Origin: CAMPJU01 sp046566095
GTDB taxonomy: Bacteria; Pseudomonadota; Gammaproteobacteria; Xanthomonadales; Xanthomonadaceae
Direction of reading: 5' to 3'
Assembly: GCA_046566095.1 (NCBI GenBank)
Contig: JBKHXI010000111.1
Location: 1-6,414, forward strand
Length of the DNA stretch: 6,414 nt
Every line of letters starts with the position of its first letter. Positions within the stretch are counted from its first letter, which is position 1. The notes below the pieces were generated by a model, which saw only the letters and a program-made list of their open reading frames with translations, was not told the origin of the DNA and did not search any database. This document shows positions 1 to 5,575 of the stretch, piece after piece. Made by a program: the position numbers and the translations under genes.

Positions 1-428
1 TGCTGCATCTGTTCGGCCAGGGCCCGCGCCGCCTGCGGCCCGAAATGCCCGCGCCCGGCATGCAGGCTGCGCACGGCCGCCAGCAGCTCGGCGGCGGCGC
101 TGTCCTTGACCAGGTAGCCGGAGGCGCCGGCGCGCACCGCCTGCAGCACGTATTCCTCCTCCTGGTGCATGGTCAGCACCAGCACCCGCGAGTCGGGCAC
201 GGTCTCGCGCAGGCGGCGCACCACCTCGATGCCGTTGAGCCGGGGCATGGACAGGTCCGCCACCACCACGTCCGGACGCGCGGCCTGGGCCTTGTCGACG
301 GTTTCCACTCCGTCGGCCGCCTGCGCCACGACTTCCACGTCGCCCTCGGCCTGCAGCAGGCCGACCAGGCTCTCGCGGACCAGGGTGTGGTCGTCGGCGA
401 TCAGGACGCGGATGCGCTTGGGCCCCAT
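1..428 (-). CDS. NarL/FixJ-family response regulator, receiver domain (3' end beyond window)
   Basis: The first 142 residues read MGPKRIRVLIADDHTLVRES and onward, a complete CheY-like receiver domain. The acidic pair is D12/D13, the phosphoacceptor is D58 in the ADLSMPRLNG motif, the switch Thr is T86 (LVLTMH), and the conserved Lys is K108 (GYLVKDS). The GYLVKD ending followed by a Leu/Ala-rich helix (AAAELLAAVRSLHAGRGHF) is typical of NarL/FixJ regulators, which continue with a linker and a LuxR-type helix-turn-helix. That DNA-binding part would lie left of position 1 and is not seen. The ATG at 428 is the only plausible start: no ATG, GTG or TTG lies in frame between it and the histidine kinase stop. 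I see no good Shine-Dalgarno sequence. The gene follows the HisKA_3 kinase after 75 nt, the usual pairing for this class, so that kinase is its likely phosphodonor. The output genes are unknown. Confidence 0.93.
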   Translation of the reverse strand, partial: MGPKRIRVLIADDHTLVRESLVGLLQAEGDVEVVAQAADGVETVDKAQAARPDVVVADLSMPRLNGIEVVRRLRETVPDSRVLVLTMHQEEEYVLQAVRAGASGYLVKDSAAAELLAAVRSLHAGRGHFGPQAARALAEQMQ

Positions 429-463
429 GCCGGCACGGTGCGCGCGCGCCGCGCGGGCGTCAA

Positions 464-489
464 GCGGCGGGCAGGGCCGCGGCCGCCGC
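464..489 (-). repeat. GC hairpin in the 75-nt gap between histidine kinase and response regulator genes
   Basis: Arms GCGGCGG (464-470) and CCGCCGC (483-489) are complementary around a 12-base loop. An overlapping 10-base palindrome GGCCGCGGCC (475-484) competes with it. No T-tract follows, so full termination is unlikely. Such structure is easily produced by GC bias alone. If real, it could lower or separately set the expression of the response regulator. Confidence 0.25.
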
Positions 490-503
490 GCAGCGGACGC
501 GGC

Positions 504-1232
504 TCACGATGCCGGCAGCGGCACGATCGCGCGCAGCCGGGTGCCTTCGCCGGGGCTGGCGTGCAGTTCGAGCCTGCCGTCGTGCAGGCGCAGGCGCTCG
601 CGGATGCCGCCCAGTCCGCTGCCGCCGCCGGCGATGGCCGCGTCGGGGTCGCAGCCGCGGCCGTCGTCGGCCACCTGCAGCTGCAGGGCGCCTTCGCGCG
701 CCACCAGGCGCAGCAGGATGGTGCCCGCGCCCGAGTGCTTGACCGCGTTGTTGATCGCCTCCTGCGCCACCCGGAACAGCAGCGTCTGCAGCTCGCCGTC
801 GAGCGGCGGCAGCGGCTCGATCTCGGCCAGCACCTCGATGCCCGAGGCCTCGCCCTGGCTGCGTGCCAGCCAGCGCAGCGCCGGTTCCAGGCCGAGGTCG
901 TCGAGGATCGGCGGGCGCAGCAGCCGCGAGAGTTCGCGGGTGTCCTCGAGGGTGGCAGCGCACAGGCCGATCGCGGCCTCGAGCTTGGCCCGGTGCGCGG
1001 GCGCGATCGCCTCGCCGAGCTGCGCCAACCGGTGCTTGAGCGCGGTGAGGTTCTGGCCGATGCCGTCGTGCAGTTCCCGGGCCAGGCGCCGGCGCTCGTC
1101 CTCCTGCACCCGCCAGACCGCGCGGCCCAGGCGCCGGAACTCGCGCTCGTTGGCCTGCAGGCGCTGCAGCAGCTGGGCGTACTGGCGGCGCAGGGCGTCG
1201 AGCGTTACCGGTGGGGGCCCGGGCTCGTCCAT
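504..1232 (-). CDS. Soluble sensor histidine kinase, HisKA_3/NarX-DegS type
   Basis: A 242-residue protein from the ATG at 1232. Residues about 10-48 are an Arg/Gln/Leu-rich probable coiled coil. The HisKA_3 dimerisation/phosphoacceptor region follows, with H55 in RRLARELHDGIGQ. The HATPase_c domain spans about 150-240: N box QEAINNAVKH (N162), first G box VADDGRGCD (D190, G191, G193), second G box GGSGLGGIRER. It should autophosphorylate on H55 and pass phosphate to the adjacent NarL-type regulator. There is no signal peptide, membrane helix, PAS, GAF or HAMP domain, so it is cytoplasmic and lacks its own sensor. Its input probably comes from the Ser/Thr kinase or FHA-GAF protein encoded just upstream (inference). 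An alternative GTG start at 1244, giving 246 residues (VSASMDEPG...), overlaps the upstream stop by 4 nt as GTGA. The ATG has a weak GTGAG seven bases ahead of it, and I cannot decide between them. Confidence 0.93.
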   Translation of the reverse strand: MDEPGPPPVTLDALRRQYAQLLQRLQANEREFRRLGRAVWRVQEDERRRLARELHDGIGQNLTALKHRLAQLGEAIAPAHRAKLEAAIGLCAATLEDTRELSRLLRPPILDDLGLEPALRWLARSQGEASGIEVLAEIEPLPPLDGELQTLLFRVAQEAINNAVKHSGAGTILLRLVAREGALQLQVADDGRGCDPDAAIAGGGSGLGGIRERLRLHDGRLELHASPGEGTRLRAIVPLPAS

Positions 1233-1240
1233 CGATGCGC

Positions 1241-1244
1241 TCAC
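1241..1244 (-). other. GTGA overlap at the Ser/Thr kinase/histidine kinase junction
   Basis: On the minus strand GTGA holds the kinase stop (TGA, 1243-1241) and a possible GTG start of the histidine kinase (1244-1242). If the histidine kinase instead starts at the ATG at 1232-1230, the gap is 8 nt and the GTGAG here would act as a weak ribosome binding site. Either reading makes the two genes translationally linked. Confidence 0.6.
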
Positions 1245-4200
1245 GGGGACGGCGCCGCGGTCGCCACCGCGATCCCCTCGGCCAGGTCGAAGGCCGGCCG
1301 CAGCGGCTCGGGGACCTGGTTGCGCAGGGCCGTCAGCGCGCGCGCGGCGTCGCCGCGGGCGGCCGCGGCCGCGGCCGCGTCGCCGGCGGCCGCATGCGCC
1401 TCGCCCGCCAGCCGCAGCAGCACGTGCGCGCGCAGGTACTCGTGCGCGCGCAGCAGTCCGCGCGCCTGATCCCAGGCGGCCAGGGCCTCGTCGGGGCGGC
1501 CGCGCGCCAGCGCGGTGCGCATCCGCCACTCCAGCCAGGCCAGGCGCAGGCCGGCATGGCCGAGCGCGCGGATGTCCTGTTCCAGGGAAGGATCGGGCCT
1601 GCCCGCCAGCCGCGCGCGCTCGAGCGCGATCTGCAGCTGCAGGCTGCGCACGCCGGAGCCGGCGGCCAGACGCGCGGCGGCCTCCAGTGCGGCGGCGGCA
1701 TCGCCGGCGGCGCCGGCGCGGGCGTGCAGCTGCGCGCGCAGCAGCCGCGCGATCGCGCGCTGCTCGGCGGAGGCGCCCTCCAGCAGCGGCGCCAGCGCCT
1801 CGAGCACGGCGCTGGCCTCGCCGTCGGCATGGGCGGCCAGCAGCGCCTGCACTTCGAGCAGGCCGGCATCGGCCTGGCCACGCTGGTCCTCGCGCTGGCG
1901 GAACAGCTCGCGCGCGGTCCGCGCCTGCTGCAGCGCGGCGCGGATCCGGCCCTGGACCAGGTCCAGTTCGGCCAGGTTGCGGTGGCTGACGGCGGCCTCC
2001 TCGACCATCTGCAGGCGCTGCGCGTCGGCGAGCGAGGCCTGCAGCAGGGTGCGGGCCCGCTCCCAGTCGCCGCGGGCGGTCGCCAGCAGGCCCAGGTTCT
2101 GCTCGATGCGGATACGGCCGGTGTCGCTGCCCAGCTGCGCGTAGGTGTCGGCGGCCTGCTGCCAGTAGACCTGGGCGTCGTCGTAGAGGCCGAGCTGGTA
2201 GTCGGCGAACCCGATGTTGTTGAGCGCCTGGGCGAGGCCGCGGGTGTCGCCGAGCTCGCGCCAGCCGGCCAGGGCGCGGCGGAACGATTCGAGCGCGGCC
2301 GGGTAGTCGCCGCGTTCCTCGGCCAGCAGGCCCAGCTCGTTGTCGACCGCGGCCAGTCCCTCGCGGTCGGCGAGCGACTCGTGGACCGAGCGCGCCCGCG
2401 CCAGGTTGGCCGCGGCGCCGGCGAAGTCGCCGGTGAGCGCCTCGACGTTGGCCAGGTTGCGCAGGCTGGTGGCCATGCCGCGGCGGTTGCCGACCGCCTG
2501 GCGCAGCTCGGCGGCGCGACGGTACTGCTCGGCGGCGTCGGCGGTCTGGCCCAGCCGGCCGTAGCCGATGCCCAGCGCGTTGAGGGTCTCGGCCTCGCCG
2601 TAGCGATGCCCGCTGCGCTTGTACAGCACCAGCGCGCGCACCAGGTATTCGTCGACCGCGCGCCGGGCGTCGCCGCTGAGGATCGAGAACTTGCCCAGCT
2701 CGTACCAGATCCGCGGGTCGTTGGCGTCGCGCTGGCTCAGCGCCTCCAGCGCCGCGACCGCGGCCGTGAAGTCGCCGCCGGCGCCGAGCGCGCGCGCCAG
2801 GTTGAGCTCGGCGAAGCTGTCGTCGGGCGTGGCCTGCAGGACCTCGCGCCAGGCGTCGGCGGCGCGCTCCGGTTCGCCCGCGGCCAGCGCCAGCTCGGCG
2901 TCGAAGCGGCCGCGCAGGCGCTGCGGCGGGTCGGCGCCGAGGGCCTCGCGCCCGCGCTGCAGGGCTTCCTGGGCTAGGTCCTGCTCGCCGATCGCCTGCG
3001 CCACCTCGGCCAGCGACAGCCAGGCCACCGCCGAGCCGGGCGCGGCGGCGGTCGCCGCGCGCAGGTGTTCGAGCGCCGGTTCCAGCTGCGCGCGTTCCTG
3101 CGCGAGCAGGCCGGCGCCGTGCGCGTCCAGCGCGGCGTCCTGGGGCAGGGCGAGCAGCGGGGTCGCGACCAGTTCCAGCGCGGCGGCCACCGCCGGCATC
3201 CGGATCCATTCCTGCAGCGCCTCGCCCGGCGTCGCCGCCGGCGGGCCGGCCAGCGCCTGCGGCGCCGCCCCCGGCAGGTGCAGCTGGGCGATCAGCTGCC
3301 AGCGGCCGTCGCGTGCCACCAGGCCCGGGGCGAGCACCTCGCGCGCGGCCGCCAGGCCGCGCAGCGCGGCCGGATCCAGCCGCGCCCCGCCGGTGGCGTC
3401 GAGCTGGCGCAGGGCCTGCAGGGTGCGTTCGCGGTCGACCACGGCGTGGCCGGGCAGGGCGGCGAGGGCTTCGCGCAGGTGCGCGCCCATGCCCGCCAGC
3501 CGGGGCGCGGGCAGGCCCGCGTCGGCGGGAGCCTCCAGCGGCAACACCAGCAGCCGGTCCAGCGGCTGCGGCGGCGGCGCGCCCGCCGGGGCGTGCGCCT
3601 GCCACCACCAGGCGCCGCCGGCGGCGGCCGCCAGCAGCGCCACCGCCGCCACCGCGGCCAGCCGCCGCGGCCGGGCCAGCAGCCGCTGCAGCAGGGGATC
3701 GGGCGGCACCTGGCGGCGGTCGATCGCCGCGACCACCGCGGCGGCGTCCTGGAAACGGTGCGCCGGCTGCGGCCGCAGCAGCCGGTCCACCAGCCGCGAG
3801 ACCCAGGGCGGCACCTGCGGCCGCAGCTCGTGCACCGGCTGCGGGCTGCGGGTCATCCGCTGCGCCAGGATCTCGCTCATGGTGCCGCCATCGAACGGCA
3901 TGCGCCCGGCGAGCATCTCGTACAGGATCAGCCCCAGCGAGTAGAGGTCGCTGCGCGCGTCGACCGGCTCGCCGCGCGCTTGTTCGGGCGACAGGTAGTC
4001 CGGGGTCCCGATCACCGTGCCGGACAGCGTGAGGCCGCTGGTCGCCAGCGAGCGGGCGACGCCGAAGTCGCCGATGTAGCCGTTGCCTTCGCCGTCGAGC
4101 AGCACGTTGGCCGGCTTGAGGTCGCGGTGGATCACGCCGCGCTGGTGGGCGGCGCCGAGGCCGACGGCGAGCTGGCGCGCGATCCGCAGCGCGTCCTCGA

Positions 4201-4594
4201 CCGGGAAGGCGCCGTCGCGGTCGAGGCGGCGGTCCAGCGACTCGCCGTCGACGAAGTCCATGCTGATCAGCCAGCGCCCCTCATGCTGGGCCAGGTCGTG
4301 GATCCGTACCACGTGCGGGCTCGACACCTGGCGCGCCAGCAGCAGTTCCTGGCGGAAACGCTCGAAGGCGCCGGCGCGCTGGGCCAGTTCAGGGCGCAGC
4401 AGCTTGAGCGCGACCGGCACGTCCAGCGCCTGGTCGGTGGCGCGGTAGACCACGCCCATCCCGCCCACGCCGAGCAGGGCCTCGATCCGGAAGCGGCCGG
4501 CCAGCACCGTGCCGGGGGCGAAGTCGGCGTGCGCGTGCAGCCCGGTCGCGGTGGCCTCGCCCGCGGCGGGCGGCGGGCTGCCCGCGCCCTGCAT
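1241..4594 (-). CDS. Membrane Hanks-type Ser/Thr protein kinase with TolB-N-like segment and TPR array
   Basis: 1117 residues. The kinase domain, about 34-290, has every key residue: glycine loop GVGGMGVVY (42-50), K64, alpha-C E83, HRDLKPAN (156-163), DFG (176-178), SPE (202-204), D216 and R280. The activation loop carries T185, T189, T193 and T197 as candidate autophosphorylation sites. A basic stretch (LARPRR) precedes one membrane helix at about 312-331 ending in WWW, so the kinase faces the cytoplasm and residues 332-1117 should lie in the periplasm. Residues 345-450 resemble a degenerate TolB-N/FlgO-like fold (LLVLPLEAP, VVDRERTLQALRQL, LAPGLVARDGRW). TPR-type helices run from about 500, including strictly 40-residue units at 666-905, and degenerate helices continue to about 1090. 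The start shares its A with the stop of the FHA-GAF gene (TGATG). No Shine-Dalgarno is visible, so translation is probably coupled. The protein has no Cys and only four Lys. The ligand and substrates are unknown. Confidence 0.93.
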   Translation of the reverse strand: MQGAGSPPPAAGEATATGLHAHADFAPGTVLAGRFRIEALLGVGGMGVVYRATDQALDVPVALKLLRPELAQRAGAFERFRQELLLARQVSSPHVVRIHDLAQHEGRWLISMDFVDGESLDRRLDRDGAFPVEDALRIARQLAVGLGAAHQRGVIHRDLKPANVLLDGEGNGYIGDFGVARSLATSGLTLSGTVIGTPDYLSPEQARGEPVDARSDLYSLGLILYEMLAGRMPFDGGTMSEILAQRMTRSPQPVHELRPQVPPWVSRLVDRLLRPQPAHRFQDAAAVVAAIDRRQVPPDPLLQRLLARPRRLAAVAAVALLAAAAGGAWWWQAHAPAGAPPPQPLDRLLVLPLEAPADAGLPAPRLAGMGAHLREALAALPGHAVVDRERTLQALRQLDATGGARLDPAALRGLAAAREVLAPGLVARDGRWQLIAQLHLPGAAPQALAGPPAATPGEALQEWIRMPAVAAALELVATPLLALPQDAALDAHGAGLLAQERAQLEPALEHLRAATAAAPGSAVAWLSLAEVAQAIGEQDLAQEALQRGREALGADPPQRLRGRFDAELALAAGEPERAADAWREVLQATPDDSFAELNLARALGAGGDFTAAVAALEALSQRDANDPRIWYELGKFSILSGDARRAVDEYLVRALVLYKRSGHRYGEAETLNALGIGYGRLGQTADAAEQYRRAAELRQAVGNRRGMATSLRNLANVEALTGDFAGAAANLARARSVHESLADREGLAAVDNELGLLAEERGDYPAALESFRRALAGWRELGDTRGLAQALNNIGFADYQLGLYDDAQVYWQQAADTYAQLGSDTGRIRIEQNLGLLATARGDWERARTLLQASLADAQRLQMVEEAAVSHRNLAELDLVQGRIRAALQQARTARELFRQREDQRGQADAGLLEVQALLAAHADGEASAVLEALAPLLEGASAEQRAIARLLRAQLHARAGAAGDAAAALEAAARLAAGSGVRSLQLQIALERARLAGRPDPSLEQDIRALGHAGLRLAWLEWRMRTALARGRPDEALAAWDQARGLLRAHEYLRAHVLLRLAGEAHAAAGDAAAAAAARGDAARALTALRNQVPEPLRPAFDLAEGIAVATAAPSP
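1361..1378 (+). repeat. Short GGCCGC hexamer tract (three exact units)
   Basis: Three tandem GGCCGC units lie inside the end of the Ser/Thr kinase gene and encode part of an alanine run (residues about 1073-1079) just after GDA. The length of the run is a multiple of two codons, so gain or loss of a unit would keep the reading frame and only lengthen or shorten an Ala helix or linker. Confidence 0.6.
1880..2599 (-). repeat. Six tandem 40-residue TPR units within the Ser/Thr kinase
   Basis: Kinase residues 666-905 divide into six units starting at 666, 706, 746, 786, 826 and 866, each exactly 40 residues. Each has a first helix with an N-[ALIE]-[GA]-type motif (LNALGIGYGRLG, LRNLANVEALTG, DNELGLLAEERG, LNNIGFADYQLG, EQNLGLLATARG, HRNLAELDLVQG) and a second helix with an Ala-Leu core. 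This is the extended TPR form seen in peptide- or ligand-binding arrays. The units diverge in DNA sequence, so this is an old protein repeat and not a recent DNA duplication. Confidence 0.85.
3245..3562 (-). other. TolB-N/FlgO-like segment in the extracytoplasmic part of the Ser/Thr kinase
   Basis: Kinase residues 345-450, directly after the membrane helix, follow the order of landmarks of the TolB N-terminal-like fold that often precedes TPRs: a beta strand LLVLPLE, a long helix with GMGAHLREALAALPG, a strand and helix VVDRERTLQALRQL, and then LAPGLVARDGRWQLIAQLHL. The match rests on pattern recognition only and is degenerate, lacking the usual aromatic residue after the first strand. Confidence 0.45.
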
Positions 4595-4596
4595 CA
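4592..4596 (-). other. TGATG stop/start overlap joining FHA-GAF and Ser/Thr kinase genes
   Basis: Read on the minus strand, the bases are TGATG: the TGA at 4596-4594 ends the FHA-GAF protein and the ATG at 4594-4592 starts the kinase. The bases upstream are C-rich with no Shine-Dalgarno sequence. This arrangement is the classic sign of termination-reinitiation coupling and supports balanced production of the two proteins. Confidence 0.85.
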
Positions 4597-5490
4597 GGGG
4601 GCGTCCGCGTGGGCGGCGACGATGCCGTCCCACCGGGTCGCGGGGCGTTCCCTGCCGGCGCCGCCGCCGTCGAGCATGGCGGCGGCGCGTTGCGCCGCGA
4701 TCCACACCGCGGCCCCCTCGACGAAGGCCTGCAACAGCTCCAGGTCGAGTTCGGTGATCGCGGGCCCGGGCCGGACCCGGTCGACGTAGATCGCGCCGAA
4801 GGCGCGTCCGTCCTCCAGCAGCGGCAGGCAGGCCAGCGCGCTCAGGCCGGCGGCCACCACCGACTGGCGCGAGGCCAGCCAGGCTTCGCCGCCGACGTCG
4901 TTGACCACCACCGGCCTCCCGGTTTCCAGCGCGCGGCGGACCGCGCCCACGCTGCCGGAGAACTCGCGCGCCGCCAGCCGGGTCGGGTCCAGGGCCAGGC
5001 TGGCGCGTACCGCCAGTCCGTCGCCCTGGTCGAGCAGCACGAAGCCGCGCTCGCACTGCGCCAGTTCCAGCACCGCGCGCAGGCTGTCGTCGATCAGGTC
5101 GTGCAGGCCGGTCAGGCGCTGGATCCGCGCGGTGCGCGCGGTGACCGCGGCGCGCCGCGCGACCCGGCCCTGCGCCTCGGCCGCGGCCTGGGCGTCGCTG
5201 AGCGGCGCGAATTCGCAGTAGACGTCGCCGAAGCGCAGCCAGCATTCGCCGGCGATCGGCGAGTCGGCGACCGCGCTGCCGTCCAGGAAGCTGCCGTTCT
5301 TGCTGCCGAGGTCGCGCAGGCGCCAGCCACGGTCGTGTGCCGAGAGCTCGGCATGGTTGCGCGAGATCGAAGGATGCTCGAGCCGGAGCCCGCAGTCCTC
5401 GGCGCGGCCGATGCGCAGGGCCTCACCTCCGCCGAGGTGGCGCACCACGGCGGCGCTTTCGGGGGGATAGGCGATCAGTCGCGCCAGCAT
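4594..5490 (-). CDS. FHA-GAF domain signalling protein
   Basis: 298 residues with no signal peptide or membrane helix, so cytoplasmic. The FHA domain spans about 5-95: IGR (27-29), SISRNHAEL with S43 and H46, and DLGSKNGSFLDG with N65. These are the standard phosphothreonine-binding residues. An Ala/Arg-rich linker (about 98-125) leads to a GAF domain at about 127-265, with a conserved-looking end (LLEDGRAFGAIYVDRV, then a long helix). The GAF could bind a small ligand or mediate dimerisation. The ligand cannot be told from sequence. The start is well fixed: an in-frame TAA lies nine bases upstream of the ATG (5500-5502), and the FHA fold begins at once. In known systems such as mycobacterial PknB with FhaA or GarA, FHA proteins bind phosphorylated Hanks kinases. 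Being fused by TGATG to the kinase gene makes this the kinase's likely partner. FHA proteins also occur in type VI secretion, but no such genes are present here. Confidence 0.92.
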   Translation of the reverse strand: MLARLIAYPPESAAVVRHLGGGEALRIGRAEDCGLRLEHPSISRNHAELSAHDRGWRLRDLGSKNGSFLDGSAVADSPIAGECWLRFGDVYCEFAPLSDAQAAAEAQGRVARRAAVTARTARIQRLTGLHDLIDDSLRAVLELAQCERGFVLLDQGDGLAVRASLALDPTRLAAREFSGSVGAVRRALETGRPVVVNDVGGEAWLASRQSVVAAGLSALACLPLLEDGRAFGAIYVDRVRPGPAITELDLELLQAFVEGAAVWIAAQRAAAMLDGGGAGRERPATRWDGIVAAHADAP

Positions 5491-5508
5491 GCGGCCATCT
5501 TAGCGCGT

Positions 5509-5533
5509 GGCGGGCCGGTCGATACGGCCCGCC
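5509..5533 (-). repeat. Second inverted repeat in the gap before the FHA-GAF gene
   Basis: Arms GGCGGGCCG (5509-5517) and CGGCCCGCC (5525-5533) are exact complements around a 7-base loop. The repeat lies 19 bases upstream of the FHA-GAF start codon and six bases from the 22-bp palindrome. It could be an operator, a leader hairpin that limits translation, or a second half of a tandem-hairpin terminator. I could not find a convincing -10/-35 promoter pair around it, so its role is open. Confidence 0.35.
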
Positions 5534-5539
5534 GCCGGA

Positions 5540-5561
5540 CGACCCGCCCGCGGGCGGGTCG
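5540..5561 (-). terminator. Perfect 22-bp GC palindrome after the secreted-protein gene, terminator-like
   Basis: The 22 bases are a perfect palindrome (CGACCCGCCCG and its complement). As RNA it can fold into a 9-bp, almost all-GC stem with a 4-base loop. It begins 14 nt after the stop codon of the secreted-protein gene, where a terminator is expected. There is no T-rich tract on the downstream (minus-strand) side, so it would be an atypical intrinsic terminator. It could instead be a binding site for a dimeric regulator of the FHA-GAF operon or an mRNA-stabilising hairpin. Confidence 0.4.
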
Positions 5562-5575
5562 GGCCCCGCTCGCTC

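Noticed and set aside
45..1989. Long plus-strand open frames opposite the histidine kinase and the 3' part of the Ser/Thr kinase gene
   Set aside because: Their translations are Arg/Ala/Gln/Gly-rich without recognisable domains, and the opposite strand holds clear motifs (H box, N box, G boxes, TPRs). Stop codons are rare on both strands of such GC-rich DNA.
1245..3608. Minus-strand open frame continuing upstream of the histidine kinase start inside the Ser/Thr kinase gene
   Set aside because: It overlaps TPR and TolB-like coding sequence in another frame and gives only Ala/Arg/Gly-rich sequence. The histidine kinase begins at 1232 or 1244.
3065..4789. Long plus-strand open frame opposite the kinase domain
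   Set aside because: Low-complexity antisense translation, while the minus strand carries all conserved kinase motifs in frame.
4597..5245. Extension of the Ser/Thr kinase frame upstream of the ATG at 4594
   Set aside because: That stretch overlaps the FHA-GAF gene, shows no domain in this frame, and the TGATG junction gives a clear start.
4594..5490. FHA gene as part of a type VI secretion post-translational control module
   Set aside because: No type VI genes are visible, and the partners here are a histidine kinase and a response regulator.
5490..5525. Possible promoter TCGACC ... TAAGAT just before the FHA-GAF gene
   Set aside because: The spacer is only 14 bases, the -35 match is poor, and the -10 would sit about 10 bases from the ATG. 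Not strong enough to report as a promoter.
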